In this document: one piece after another, positions 39,688 through 49,554 of the stretch
Layout: every line of letters starts with the position of its first letter
Position numbering within the stretch: position 1 is the first letter of the stretch
NCBI GenBank assembly: GCA_964441265.1
Contig: CAYYKJ010000004.1
Coordinates: forward strand, 62,001-126,000
DNA: 64,000 nucleotides
Reading direction: 5' to 3'
From: JAFGDH01 sp964441265
GTDB lineage: Archaea; Aenigmatarchaeota; Aenigmatarchaeia; QMZP01; QMZT01
Program-made: the position numbers and the translations under genes
Notes under the pieces: generated by a model
The model's database searches: none
What the model saw: the letters and a program-made list of their open reading frames with translations, nothing else
What the model was told of the DNA's origin: nothing

Positions 39688-42663
39688 ATGATTCCGTACA
39701 AGCCGTTCGAGATGCAGAAGGAGATAATGGAGTTCTGGAAGAAGAAAAGGATTCCCCAGCGTATAGTGGATTTCAGCGACAAGAAGAAGAAATTCTACCT
39801 GCTGGACGGGCCTCCCTACGTCAACGGGGTCCCCCACGTGGGGCACGTGAGGACGACCACCATGAAGGACATATGGTCCAAATTCAGGACCATGCAGGGC
39901 TTCCAGGCATGGTGGCAGCCGGGCTTCGACTGCGGGGGGCTTCCCATAGAAAACGCCGTGGAAAAGAAGCTGAAGATAAAGTCCAAGAAAGACATCGAGA
40001 ACGTGGTGGGGCTTGACAGGTTCATCGATGAATGCAAGAAGATGGCCGAGGGGAACAAGGATATATGGCTCGACATTTACAGGCAACTGGGTGCATGGAG
40101 GGGGTGGGTAGACCCCTACATGACTTACAAGAATTATTATCTGGAGTCCGGCTGGTGGACGGTGAAGAAGATGTTCGAGAAGGGGCTCTTCATAGAGGGA
40201 CAAAGGCCTGGATACTGGTGCCCCCACTGCGAAACCGTGCTCACCGGATACGAGGTCACGGACTCCTACGCGGACATAGAGGACGTTTCGGTCTTCATAA
40301 AGTTCCCGGTAAAGGGAAGAAAGAACGAATACTTCCTGGTCTGGACCACCACTCCTTGGACGCTCCCGGCGAACGTGGCCATAGCGGTCCATCCCGAGGA
40401 GACATATGTGAAGGCGGAGGTCTCCGGGGAGACTTTCATACTGGCGGAGAAGAGGCTGGAGATACTCCAGGAGATGGAACTGGGCTACAGGGTGAAGGAG
40501 AAGGTTAAAGGAAAGGACCTGGAAGGAACCTCCTACAATCCGGTGCTCGACGTGCCCGTCCAGAAATACCTGGAAAAGGATCCCAAGGCGAGGAAGGTTC
40601 TCGTTTCAATACCGCTGATGAAGAAGAGGGTCGCCTCCAAGGCGGCGGTGAAGAGCGGAACCGGGGGCAAGGACGAATTCGGTCACATAGTCACCATGGA
40701 CACGGGAACCGGCCTGGTCCACATCGCCCCCGGTCACGGTGACGTGGACAACAAGCTCGGGAAGCACTACGGAATACCCGAACTCTCCCCCGTGGACGAG
40801 GAGGGAAAGCTCACCGAAGAGGCGGGCGAGTTCTCGGGAATGTTCGTGAAGGACGCCGACAAGAAAATAATAGAGAAGCTGAAGGAGGAGAACCTTCTCC
40901 TGCGGTCGCAGAAGATAACCCATTCCTACCCCCTGTGCTGGAGGTGCAAGTCTCCCCTCATATTCCGGATGAGCAAGCAGTGGTTCCTCAAGGTGGACGA
41001 GCTGAAGGAGAATATGATAAACGAGAACAAGGCCATAAAATGGATGCCCGGCTTCGCCAAGGAGAGGATGAACCACCTGCTGACGGACGCGCCTGACTGG
41101 GCGATAACCAGACAGAGATACTGGGGGATACCCACGCCGGTATGGATATGCGAGAAATGCGGCTCCAGGAAGGTCATCGGCTCTGTGAAGGAGCTGAAGG
41201 AGCACGCGGTGGAGAAGGTCAGGGAAGACATGGATCTCCACAAGAACACCATGGACAAGATACACCTCAGATGCGGATGCGGCGGAAAGATGGACAGGAT
41301 ACCGGACATAATGGACGTGTGGTTCGATTCCGGCATATCCCCGTGGGCATCGGTCGGATACCCCAACGACAACAAGGAGCTGTTCGAGGACCTCTGGCCG
41401 GTTGACATGGTGTGCGAGGGGCAGGACCACATCAGGGGATGGTTTTACGCTCTCCTGTTCATGAGCACGGCCACATTCGACATGTCCTCCTTCAAGGCAT
41501 GCAGCATGACCGGCTGGGTGCTGGATGAGAAGGGAGAGAAGATGAGCAAGTCCCTGGGAAACGTTGTTTACGGGGAGGACGCCCTGAAGGAACTGGACTC
41601 GGACACGCTCCGCCTGTACTACTGCTGGAACATCGCCCCATGGGAAACGCAGAATTTCAACCTGAGGATAGCCAGGGAGGTGAAAAGGGTGCTCAGCGTG
41701 CTCTGGAACTCCGCCATGTTCGCAATGAACTATTCCGATCCAGGAATTCTGAAGAGCAAGGTCTCTTCCAAGGACATGCTCCCGGAGGACAGATGGATGG
41801 TATCGAAGATGAATTCCGTCATAGGGCAGACCACAAGGGATTTGAACAATTTCAGGGTCCACCACGCGGGAAGGGATATGGGGGACTTCATACTCAACGA
41901 TTTTTCGAGATGGTACATAAAGATAATAAGGGACAGGCTCTCTCCATGGTATGAAGGGGAGGACAAGAAGGCAGCCCAGTTCACCCTCCTTTACGTGCTG
42001 AACTCCACCATAAGGCTCATGGCTCCCATGACGCCGTTCATAACCGAGAAGATATACAGGACACTGTTCCCTGACGGGAACCCGGAATCCGTCCATATGG
42101 CAGAATGGCCCAAGCAGGACAAGGTCATGATAAACAAAGACATGGAAAAGGAGATGGAGGACGTCAGGCTGCTGGTCGAGACGGTCAATTCCCTCAGGCA
42201 GGCCGGGAAAATCAAGATAAGATGGCCGGTCTCGAAGATACTCCTGAAGCCTTCCAGGAAGGGCCTGAAAAGGACGGTGGAGAAGTTCTCCGGTATAATA
42301 AAGAACCTCGGAAACGCGGAGGAGGTCCTCGTGGTCGACAGGCTGCCTGCCGGGGAGAAGAAGCCCTGCGATCTGGGGGACGTGTACATAGGTGAGGTCC
42401 TGGAGGACCAGGCGATGATAAGGGAGCTTTCCAGGAACATACAGAGGCAGAGAAAGAAGGAGAAGCTGAAGGTCACGGAAAGGATAGAGCTGGAGCTCTC
42501 CTCGGACCGCAAGACGGAAACCGTCCTCAGGAAATTCTCGGAAGACATAAAGAAGGGAGTGGGAGCCGGGAAGCTGGAGATAGGTAGAACCCAGGGGGAA
42601 CCGAAAGCGGAAACCGAGTTCGGGGACAGGAAGATATCCATAGATTTCCGCAAGATGAAATGA
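39688..42663 (+). CDS. ileS: Isoleucyl-tRNA synthetase
   Basis: This 991-residue class I synthetase charges tRNA-Ile. It has HVGH in PPYVNGVPHVGHVRTT (50-53), the editing domain with TTTPWTLPANVAIAV, the second active-site motif KMSKS (618-622), the zinc-type knuckles CWRCKSP and CEKCGS, and a C-terminal anticodon-binding region. ATG 39688 is chosen over GTG 39679 because AAGGTG at 39676-39681 is correctly spaced for it. Length and domain order agree with archaeal/eukaryotic-type IleRS. Confidence 0.95.
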   Translation: MIPYKPFEMQKEIMEFWKKKRIPQRIVDFSDKKKKFYLLDGPPYVNGVPHVGHVRTTTMKDIWSKFRTMQGFQAWWQPGFDCGGLPIENAVEKKLKIKSKKDIENVVGLDRFIDECKKMAEGNKDIWLDIYRQLGAWRGWVDPYMTYKNYYLESGWWTVKKMFEKGLFIEGQRPGYWCPHCETVLTGYEVTDSYADIEDVSVFIKFPVKGRKNEYFLVWTTTPWTLPANVAIAVHPEETYVKAEVSGETFILAEKRLEILQEMELGYRVKEKVKGKDLEGTSYNPVLDVPVQKYLEKDPKARKVLVSIPLMKKRVASKAAVKSGTGGKDEFGHIVTMDTGTGLVHIAPGHGDVDNKLGKHYGIPELSPVDEEGKLTEEAGEFSGMFVKDADKKIIEKLKEENLLLRSQKITHSYPLCWRCKSPLIFRMSKQWFLKVDELKENMINENKAIKWMPGFAKERMNHLLTDAPDWAITRQRYWGIPTPVWICEKCGSRKVIGSVKELKEHAVEKVREDMDLHKNTMDKIHLRCGCGGKMDRIPDIMDVWFDSGISPWASVGYPNDNKELFEDLWPVDMVCEGQDHIRGWFYALLFMSTATFDMSSFKACSMTGWVLDEKGEKMSKSLGNVVYGEDALKELDSDTLRLYYCWNIAPWETQNFNLRIAREVKRVLSVLWNSAMFAMNYSDPGILKSKVSSKDMLPEDRWMVSKMNSVIGQTTRDLNNFRVHHAGRDMGDFILNDFSRWYIKIIRDRLSPWYEGEDKKAAQFTLLYVLNSTIRLMAPMTPFITEKIYRTLFPDGNPESVHMAEWPKQDKVMINKDMEKEMEDVRLLVETVNSLRQAGKIKIRWPVSKILLKPSRKGLKRTVEKFSGIIKNLGNAEEVLVVDRLPAGEKKPCDLGDVYIGEVLEDQAMIRELSRNIQRQRKKEKLKVTERIELELSSDRKTETVLRKFSEDIKKGVGAGKLEIGRTQGEPKAETEFGDRKISIDFRKMK

Positions 42664-42691
42664 TTTATTATTCCCCTCACATATTATTATC

Positions 42692-42943
42692 ATGGTAACC
42701 AAGATGGGAGTCGCGCTGATAGTCTCCCTGGTGGCGGTGATAATAACCGGGGCGGGTCTTTTCAGAGCCGATATTCTGGGCCTTCTGGGGGCGATATTCA
42801 TCGTGGTCGGGTTCGTGGAGACGTTCCTCCTGATGGGAACCGGAAGCGAACAGGAATGGTTCGGCATGAAGCTGATCATACTGGGCATAATACTTTTCAT
42901 AATACTGAGCCTCGTTTTTCCCGTGTTTCCATGGCTCCAATGA
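42692..42943 (+). CDS. Small membrane protein (83 aa)
   Basis: Three hydrophobic segments are predicted (about 5-22, 28-48 and 58-80), with a short polar loop GTGSEQEWFGMK. A TATA-like TGATTTATTATT directly after ileS is ~25 nt before the ATG, so it has its own leaderless promoter. No family recognised. Confidence 0.6.
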   Translation: MVTKMGVALIVSLVAVIITGAGLFRADILGLLGAIFIVVGFVETFLLMGTGSEQEWFGMKLIILGIILFIILSLVFPVFPWLQ

Positions 42944-43013
42944 CGAAAACACGCCGATTCTACAAAAAAATTATAAAAGTATTTAAAACCATCCTTCAAA
43001 TATAGTATTTTCC

Positions 43014-44075
43014 ATGCTGTTCGAAAAACTAGATCTGGAGAGGATAAGGGAATATCTATCCCTGGAGGGCAGGAAAATCCTGGTCTACCACAGGGATGCC
43101 GACGGCGTGAGTTCTGCCTCAATGGTCCTGAAATTCTTCCCGGACTTCGAACCCATGCCCAGGGAGGGCCCCATCCTGGACAGGAAGTTCATGAAGGAGA
43201 TCGAAGAGAAGGGTCCGGACGTGCTGGTCTTCCTGGACATACCCATAGACCAGGAATGGGAGAAAATCAGATCGCTGAAGGAATCCTCGGAAGGGATGAG
43301 GATAATGATAATCGACCATCACATAATAGAGAGGGACATGAATCCCGACGGGGTCCTGCACATAAATCCCAGGTTCGAGGTTCCCGGCATATACTGCCCC
43401 GCCAGCTACTGCATATACAGGATATTCAGGAGCATGGGCCTGGACGTGGAGCCGTTCGTGTGGATCGCGGTGATAGGCATAATAGGGGATTACGGCTTCG
43501 AGGACTGCGGCGACGTGCTGGAGGAATGCGCGGAAAGGTACCCGCAGTTCATGGAAGGTGAGGACTTCCGGAAGAACAAACTCGCAACGGCCGCCGAGAT
43601 GATATCCGCCGCCATAACCCTGAAGGGCCCGAAGGGAGCAGGGAAGGGACTGGAGGCGCTTGCCAGGAGCGAAGAGTTCTCGGACTTCTACGACTCCAGG
43701 GTCTTCCGGGGGTACAGGGAAACGGTGAACCGGGAAATAGAGAGGATCACCGAGGACTTCGAGGAGAACAAGGATATTCTGGAAGAAGATAAGGTCATAT
43801 TCTACGAGATAAAGAGCAAGCTGAACATAACCTCCATAATGGCCACGGTGTTCACGGAGAGGTACGAGGATTACGTTGTGATCACCAGGAAGAACTCCGC
43901 CCAGGGATGGAAGGTCTCCCTCCGCTGCCAGAAGGGATGGACCAACGTGGGAGACCTCGCCAAGTCCTGCTCGAAAGGGATTGGATCGGGGGGCGGCCAT
44001 CCCAAGTCCGCCGGTGCCCTGGTCAGGGACTGGGACGAATTCAGGAAGAGGGTGCTGGAATTCGTAAGAAAATGA
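43014..44075 (+). CDS. DHH-family phosphoesterase (archaeal RecJ-like)
   Basis: This 353-residue protein has a DHH domain with HRDADG (26-31), a conserved Asp in FLDIP and DHH at 101-103, followed by a DHHA1 domain ending in the GSGGGHPKSAGA nucleic-acid or phosphate-binding motif. Archaeal relatives include RecJ/GAN-type nucleases associated with the GINS-MCM helicase and oligonucleotide phosphodiesterases. It stands alone here with its own TATA-like region (TTATAAAAGTATTTAAAA, ~42970-42987). Nuclease versus small-nucleotide phosphoesterase cannot be decided. Confidence 0.85.
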   Translation: MLFEKLDLERIREYLSLEGRKILVYHRDADGVSSASMVLKFFPDFEPMPREGPILDRKFMKEIEEKGPDVLVFLDIPIDQEWEKIRSLKESSEGMRIMIIDHHIIERDMNPDGVLHINPRFEVPGIYCPASYCIYRIFRSMGLDVEPFVWIAVIGIIGDYGFEDCGDVLEECAERYPQFMEGEDFRKNKLATAAEMISAAITLKGPKGAGKGLEALARSEEFSDFYDSRVFRGYRETVNREIERITEDFEENKDILEEDKVIFYEIKSKLNITSIMATVFTERYEDYVVITRKNSAQGWKVSLRCQKGWTNVGDLAKSCSKGIGSGGGHPKSAGALVRDWDEFRKRVLEFVRK

Positions 44076-44084
44076 CTGCTTATC

Positions 44085-46415
44085 CTAATTTCCTGGCCAT
44101 AAATTGGGCACTCCTTTGACCCTCTGGTAAACCGCATAACCTGACTGCCCGACGGCTCCGACCGCCAGACCGACCTTCACACCCCTCGTGCAACCGGCAA
44201 CAAAGCCTACGGGACCCCCCGGTATGCCAGCTAATCCGCCTGCCAGACACCCTATGCCCCCGCTCACCCAGATAAAGTTCTCAGCAACCCGGGTTCCAAG
44301 CGTTTCGTCTGCAAAACAGAAATTCCGTTCATATTCAGGGTCGTCCTTGTCCTTCTTGACATCCACGATCTGACCGGTAACCACGCAATCCCTGACGTTG
44401 ATTATGTCCATCTTCCCGTCGTTATCCGGGAAGTCCGTGTCGTACAATGAAACCTTCGGCTGTTTCTCTCCCCACTTGGACGCTATTCCCACGCTTTTCC
44501 ACAAATTCGTGAAAAACCCATCATCTTCACCGGTTTCCATCGTGACGACGTCCGCAATGCTGTCTTCATCCCCATTGCTGAACACGATTCCGGTTTTGCC
44601 GGATTTATAATACATCAAAACGCTCGAATAATTCGCCCATATGGTTACTTTTTCACCTGTGCTTTCATTTTCGGCCTCCATTTTTTCGGTGTCATAATCC
44701 AGTCTGAATATCTTCAGGTCATCAAAATACTCCTTCAAATCTTCACAGTATCCGCAATCCTCCGGTAAATCCCCGTTCACTTCAACTTCTATCTTGCATT
44801 TCGAGGGGATCCTCCGCTGCATCTCGCAATCATCGCTCGAAACCTCCATTTCAAATCCATCCTCAGAGTAACTGCCGTCTTCAAAGTCAAATTTCCTCTC
44901 ATTCCCGCCGCTGTCCGTGTATACCATCCTGTCGAGCGTGGCTATCGTGATATTGTATTTGTATTTGCTCGTGGGTATGTTAATATGCACACCCGGAATC
45001 GATGTCTTCAAATACCCAGTCCTTTCCTCCTTCCTCCGGGAAAAATAATACTCGATGCCCTTCATGGGATCCCTCACCATGAATTCATCATCTGTCCACC
45101 GGAAGATCACGAAATCCTCCCTCGTGTCCATCTCCTTTATGAGTCTGGCATGCTTCTTTTCCTCCTCGCTTTTGAAATTTTCAACTATATCGTTGCTGCA
45201 GAATCCTATCTCATGCGCCTTTGTGTCTCTTATTTTGAGGTCCCCTTCCCCCACATCATCGCATCTGGAATACCCGAAATCATCTGAATACCGGTAGGTT
45301 CCGCATTTTATCATGGAATTTTTTACGGTCAAATCTGCCTTGCAGGGTGATACAAGATAGAATTTTTTCGCTTCCTCGCTGAGAAAGACATGACCCGCGC
45401 CTTCGACTTCGAGTGGCTCCGGATCCTCGAAGGGGCTTTTGATTAGCAGCGACTTATCTTGATGCACATACTTACCCTCCAAGCTATCGAGAACCGCGCC
45501 GACGACTGCAACGCCTTCTGCCTTTATCCCCATGCTCAAGAGCTTTTGCTTGTTGGCCGGATCCATGTTCTTGTATACTTCGCTCCCCCATGACTTCAAT
45601 TGGGTAAGTTTTGATTTGGGGAAGAGTTCCAGTTGCTTACCTGCGGTCCTCAATCCTCCCAGCTTTCTGGAAACGGCTTTCGAAATTGACTCGGAGCCGA
45701 TTTTTATCACTGACTTCCCCAGCTTAAGCGCCCTCCCGGCGGTCCACCCGATGAGAGTGATATCAAACACGTTGTCCGTCCACAGCCAAAACCCGGACCA
45801 CGCATCCTCCTCTTCCCTGGGGAACTGCTCCCAGTAAACCAGAAATTTTGGATCACCATGACCCTTTATCCACTTCTCCACGGCCGCGATATCCTGGGGC
45901 AGCTGGAAATCCCGGACCGTGCATATCTTTTCTCCCGTGCTCTTGCTAGTATCGCATATGAGTTCGGGCAGATCCTTGTAATAATCAGAAACCTGCTGAT
46001 CATCTTCACCGGTCAGATCCGGATCGTCCACCTGTCTTGCGACGATGCCTGCTCCGCCGCCGCCAGAAGTGATTCCTCCCTCCCCGAAGGGTACTCCCCC
46101 GCCCCCTTCTCCTTCGGGATCGGAATATGGTGTCGAGGTGCTTTTATAGCAGCTGTCATCCGAGCCCGACACCACGCTTATCGCGCAGGCGAGCTGTTCC
46201 CAAGACATCTTCGCGAGATCATAATCGCTTTCTGACGGCTGCGCCCCGCAGAGGAACGGGACGTACTTGCATATCTGGTCCCTGGCGGTGGCCAGGGGTC
46301 CCTGCGCGAACTGGTTGCCCATGCCCAGGAACACCGTCCCGCCTACGAGGGCGACTATGATCACCATGAGAACGTTCGTCGAGGTCATGAAGGAAGCTTT
46401 CTTGCGGGAGCCCAT
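44085..46415 (-). CDS. Large membrane-anchored, cysteine-rich surface protein
   Basis: This 776-residue protein has one N-terminal TM helix (~15-35, LMVIIVALVGGTVFLGMG) after a basic MGSRKKA, a Gly-rich linker (GEGGGGVPFGEGGITSGGGGAG) and a long extracellular part with about 20 cysteines, many in close pairs. A C-terminal Gly-rich hydrophobic region (~715-765) could cross or contact the membrane. The basic start plus hydrophobic helix is pilin-like, but a cleavage motif is not certain. No family recognised. A transglutaminase-like membrane protein gene follows upstream on the same strand. Confidence 0.7.
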   Translation of the reverse strand: MGSRKKASFMTSTNVLMVIIVALVGGTVFLGMGNQFAQGPLATARDQICKYVPFLCGAQPSESDYDLAKMSWEQLACAISVVSGSDDSCYKSTSTPYSDPEGEGGGGVPFGEGGITSGGGGAGIVARQVDDPDLTGEDDQQVSDYYKDLPELICDTSKSTGEKICTVRDFQLPQDIAAVEKWIKGHGDPKFLVYWEQFPREEEDAWSGFWLWTDNVFDITLIGWTAGRALKLGKSVIKIGSESISKAVSRKLGGLRTAGKQLELFPKSKLTQLKSWGSEVYKNMDPANKQKLLSMGIKAEGVAVVGAVLDSLEGKYVHQDKSLLIKSPFEDPEPLEVEGAGHVFLSEEAKKFYLVSPCKADLTVKNSMIKCGTYRYSDDFGYSRCDDVGEGDLKIRDTKAHEIGFCSNDIVENFKSEEEKKHARLIKEMDTREDFVIFRWTDDEFMVRDPMKGIEYYFSRRKEERTGYLKTSIPGVHINIPTSKYKYNITIATLDRMVYTDSGGNERKFDFEDGSYSEDGFEMEVSSDDCEMQRRIPSKCKIEVEVNGDLPEDCGYCEDLKEYFDDLKIFRLDYDTEKMEAENESTGEKVTIWANYSSVLMYYKSGKTGIVFSNGDEDSIADVVTMETGEDDGFFTNLWKSVGIASKWGEKQPKVSLYDTDFPDNDGKMDIINVRDCVVTGQIVDVKKDKDDPEYERNFCFADETLGTRVAENFIWVSGGIGCLAGGLAGIPGGPVGFVAGCTRGVKVGLAVGAVGQSGYAVYQRVKGVPNLWPGN

Positions 46416-46483
46416 GATATATAATTCTGTCTCATTGGTAAATAAGCTTTCGCTGAAAAAGGCAGGGAAATCCGGCGGATAGC

Positions 46484-47311
46484 CTATTGCCCCACGTTTA
46501 TGAACCTGGTCTGGTTGAAGACCGAGAAGGGGTCCTGCTTGCCCGGATAGCCCTGGGCGGAGCTCTCAACCACCACGTAGAAGGGCTTGACGCTCTCCCC
46601 CATGTACAGGTTGTGCTCCGAGTATTCGCATTCGGAGGGAGTCTCCCGGAAGATGATGAAATTGAACGGCTTGATTCCGAAGTAGGGGGTGTGCTTCTCC
46701 ACCAGCGGCTTGAAATCCCGCAGGAAGGCGTCCAGGTCCTGATCAACCTTCACAAGCAGGAAGACGTGGCCGACCGTTTCGTTAAAGGCCTCCACTATGC
46801 TCGCATCCAGCCCGATCGCCTCATACATGGAGGCAAGGAGCAGGGAAAGGTCGTCGCAGTCCCCTCCCCGAACATCCCAGGTCTCCCGGGGACCCGCTAT
46901 GTACTCGTCCTGCCTGGGATCGGATATGTAGTGGACCCTGTCACCAACCGCTTTGTAGACGGCGAACAGCCTGGTGGCTATGGAATTGGGGCTGCCGTAT
47001 TTTATCGCGGATGAAACGGCGAGGTTGCGCATGGAGGACGTGTTGAATTTTACCGAATACTTCTCCGAATCCTCATGAGTGAAATCGGTGAGGCAACGGT
47101 AGCTCTTCTCGAAACTCACGCTCTCCTTGCAGTAGCACATCCCATCGGTCATGAAGTAGATATTGCCCTCTCCGGCGCATCTCCTCTCGCACTTCTCTTC
47201 GTCTGTGAGTATTGAATCGCGGAAACCCTGCTCTATCAGCATCAGCTCGTATCCGAGAAGGCCGAACATGAATATTATGACGAGAATCAGCGCGACGTTT
47301 TTCTTTTCCAT
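46484..47311 (-). CDS. Membrane-anchored transglutaminase-like protein
   Basis: This 275-residue protein has an N-terminal signal-anchor (~5-25, ALILVIIFMFGLLGYELML), a small Cys-rich part (CERRCAGEGNIYFMTDGMCYC), then a transglutaminase-like core with the Cys in RGGDCDDLSLLLASM and the His in GHVFLLVKV. The DCDD form is frequent in archaeal transglutaminase-like proteins of unknown substrate. ATG 47311 is preferred. It is divergent from nop5 and next to the large surface protein gene; the two may act on each other at the cell surface. Confidence 0.75.
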   Translation of the reverse strand: MEKKNVALILVIIFMFGLLGYELMLIEQGFRDSILTDEEKCERRCAGEGNIYFMTDGMCYCKESVSFEKSYRCLTDFTHEDSEKYSVKFNTSSMRNLAVSSAIKYGSPNSIATRLFAVYKAVGDRVHYISDPRQDEYIAGPRETWDVRGGDCDDLSLLLASMYEAIGLDASIVEAFNETVGHVFLLVKVDQDLDAFLRDFKPLVEKHTPYFGIKPFNFIIFRETPSECEYSEHNLYMGESVKPFYVVVESSAQGYPGKQDPFSVFNQTRFINVGQ

Positions 47312-47359
47312 ATTATATTTTTGGAATGTTTTATAAAAAGTCAAACAATAATATCTGGT

Positions 47360-48382
47360 ATGAAGGCATTCATTCTGAACTATCTTATAGGCAGCTTCGC
47401 CCTCGACGGGAAGGGGAGGATAATAGACTGCGAATTCTTCCCCCCGGACCCGCGGGAGATGGCGGAAAGGATCAGAAGATCAGAGAAGGAGAACATAGAC
47501 GAGGAGGTCAAACTCCAGAAGAGGCTGGGGAAGAATTGCGAGTGCGAGCGCGTGGAGGACTATTCCCACCCGGCCTTCCTTTCACTGAAGGAGAAGTTCA
47601 GGGGATTCGCCCTCAAGAAGGGATGGATCTCATCAGAACAGGAGCTGAACTCCCTCATAGCCAGGACGAACGTTATACTCTCCTCCGCATCCGCGGGCAA
47701 GGTGGGGAGGGACAAGATAGTCATACAGACCGTACGCCTCCTGGACGAGGCGGACACCGACCTGAACAACATGGCAGGACACATGAGGGAATGGTACGGA
47801 ATGTACTTCCCGGAACTCACCAGGGCGGTGGGGGACCACCAGAGGTTCCTCAGGATATTGTCCAAGACACCCGACAAGAAGGACATAAAGGAGATAAAAT
47901 CCTCCTCGGGCATGCCCTTCGGTGTGGAAGACCTGGAGCAGGTCAGGAAGTTCTCCAAGTCACTGCTGGAACTCCACAAGTCCAGGGAAAGGCTCTCCGC
48001 ATACGTCTCCGCTCTAAGCGAGGAGATCATGCCCAACACCTCAGCGGTCGCGGGACCGATCCTGGCGGCCAGGCTCGTTTCGCTGGCCGGGGGTCTGGAA
48101 AGGATGGCCAAGATGCCGTCCAGCAAGATACAGCTCCTGGGAGCGGAGAAGGCCCTGTTCAGGCACCTGAGGGGCAAGGGCAAGGCCCCCAAATACGGTG
48201 TGCTGTTCTCCAATGCGAACGTGCAGCAGGCCCCGAAAACCCTGAAAGGGAAGGTCGCCCGCCTCATCGCTTCCAGGGTCTCCATGGCCGCAAAGGTGGA
48301 CCACTATTCCGGGAAGGACCGCTCGGCGAGCATGAAGAAGGAAATGAAAAGGAAGCTCAACAACATACTCGGCGGCAATTAA
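47360..48382 (+). CDS. Nop5 (Nop56/58-like) box C/D RNP core protein
   Basis: This 340-residue protein has an N-terminal domain, a coiled-coil middle, and the NOP domain with NTSAVAGPILAARLVSLAGGLERMAKMPSSKIQLLGAEKALFRHLRG, which binds the L7Ae-RNA complex. It ends in a basic KKEMKRKLNNILGG tail. With fibrillarin and L7Ae it forms the RNP that 2'-O-methylates rRNA and tRNA. Fibrillarin is encoded 0.5 kb away but on the opposite strand, not in the usual nop5-fibrillarin operon. Confidence 0.92.
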   Translation: MKAFILNYLIGSFALDGKGRIIDCEFFPPDPREMAERIRRSEKENIDEEVKLQKRLGKNCECERVEDYSHPAFLSLKEKFRGFALKKGWISSEQELNSLIARTNVILSSASAGKVGRDKIVIQTVRLLDEADTDLNNMAGHMREWYGMYFPELTRAVGDHQRFLRILSKTPDKKDIKEIKSSSGMPFGVEDLEQVRKFSKSLLELHKSRERLSAYVSALSEEIMPNTSAVAGPILAARLVSLAGGLERMAKMPSSKIQLLGAEKALFRHLRGKGKAPKYGVLFSNANVQQAPKTLKGKVARLIASRVSMAAKVDHYSGKDRSASMKKEMKRKLNNILGGN

Positions 48383-48405
48383 AGGATTCTTTTACCATTA
48401 AAAAA

Positions 48406-48834
48406 TCATTTTTCATAGATGGTGAACCCAGCCGATTCCGAGGTCACGTTGCCCAGCACGATCTCCGTCCCCTGGATTCCGAAGGTGTTCCTCTCCATGG
48501 AAAGGGACGTCGTAGTCATGCTCCCGTCCCTGTATATGATTATCTCCGCACCCTTCCCGCTCCAGACACCCCTCACATCCTCGGCGAGCGGCTTGTATAT
48601 CACCCCTTCGAGGTACAGGGTCAGGTTCTGATCCTCCAGGAAGGCGCTCTGGCCCTCCTCCAGAATGAATGGCTCGGAAAGCGCGGCCTCCACCGTTCCC
48701 TTTTCGCTCTCCACGTAATAGAGCTGCCCCAGTATGCCCAAGACCACCAGAAAGAGCAGGATCATGATTACCGCTATTATCACCCTGAGAACGTTGATCA
48801 CCTGGATGGTGCTGAGAGGAAAACGGGAAGACAT
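48406..48834 (-). CDS. Membrane-anchored hypothetical protein (142 aa)
   Basis: One TM helix (~18-40, VIIAVIMILLFLVVLGILGQLYY) is followed by a ~100-residue outside domain of short beta strands (LTLYLEGVIYKPL, AEIIIYRDGSMTTTSLSM). No family recognised. It sits between the convergent nop5 and fibrillarin genes. Together with the genes at 44085 and 46484 it makes three surface-type minus-strand genes in this neighbourhood. Confidence 0.6.
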   Translation of the reverse strand: MSSRFPLSTIQVINVLRVIIAVIMILLFLVVLGILGQLYYVESEKGTVEAALSEPFILEEGQSAFLEDQNLTLYLEGVIYKPLAEDVRGVWSGKGAEIIIYRDGSMTTTSLSMERNTFGIQGTEIVLGNVTSESAGFTIYEK

Positions 48835-48875
48835 GTTAGAATAATGTTTTTCCTACTAAAAAATAATTTTTCATG

Positions 48876-49532
48876 TTATTTTTTCTTTTTCAGCACGACG
48901 AAGAGATGGTCCTTCTCGAAGGAGGATATGTCCTTCTTCTCCAGCACACTGAATCCCCTTTCCAGTATGGCGGTCTGCTCCCTGAACACGACCCTGGGAT
49001 CTTTGACCACGTCCACCGACCTCGCCTTTATGGCGATCATGGCAAGTCCGCCGGGCTTCAGGAAACGCTCGGAATTCCTGAGTAGTATCTCCGCCTGGTC
49101 GTCCGCGGCGACGTCCTCGTAGATGACATCCACCGGTTCTATCCATCCGTAATCCTCCGGGCTGCGGGCGTCCCCGAGGACCGGGACTATGTTCCCCCTC
49201 TTTTCCGCAACGGGGTTCAGGTCGCGGATGCACCTCTCGGAAAGCTCCACGCCGTAGATTATCCCGTCCTTCCCCGCTATGTCGGAGAAGAAGGTCGCCG
49301 TCTGGCCGAAGGATATCCCGAGGTAGAGGACCTTCGACCCGGATCTGAGTGGGAAGTTCTTCAGCCCCCGTGCTATGGCGGCGCAGGCCTTCGATTTGTA
49401 GGGATTCCACTCCCTGTATTCGGAGCCCTTTATACTGAAAAGATTTTTTGTATAGGTCTTGTCGCCGGGGGTCAGGTTACGGGTGAGTATCCTCTCGTTC
49501 TCTTTCCAGACGCCGGGGAAGAGCTGGTTCAT
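48876..49532 (-). CDS. flpA: Fibrillarin-like rRNA/tRNA 2'-O-methyltransferase
   Basis: This 218-residue class I methyltransferase is the catalytic subunit of the box C/D RNP. The family pattern is clear: WNPYKSKACAAIARGL, SAM-binding VLYLGISFGQTATFFSDIAG, acidic VELSERCIRDL, NIVPVLGDARSPEDYG, VIYEDVAADDQAEIL and GGLAMIAIKARSVD. The glycine loop reads GISFGQT where G-[AI]-SGTT is usual, a modest deviation. It converges toward nop5 across a membrane protein gene, so expression of the two subunits is not operonic. Confidence 0.93.
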   Translation of the reverse strand: MNQLFPGVWKENERILTRNLTPGDKTYTKNLFSIKGSEYREWNPYKSKACAAIARGLKNFPLRSGSKVLYLGISFGQTATFFSDIAGKDGIIYGVELSERCIRDLNPVAEKRGNIVPVLGDARSPEDYGWIEPVDVIYEDVAADDQAEILLRNSERFLKPGGLAMIAIKARSVDVVKDPRVVFREQTAILERGFSVLEKKDISSFEKDHLFVVLKKKK

Positions 49533-49554
49533 AGAAATTAATGGGGAGATTTAT

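Noticed and set aside
40606..43122. 838-codon minus-strand open frame opposite ileS
   Set aside because: It is antisense to a clear isoleucyl-tRNA synthetase. High GC in third positions and AT-poor codons of the real gene suppress stops on the other strand; the translation has no recognisable domain.
47326..49122. 598-codon plus-strand frame overlapping nop5 and running into fibrillarin
   Set aside because: Out-of-phase shadow of nop5 continuing antisense to two other genes; Arg/Gln/Gly-rich translation typical of frame shadows.
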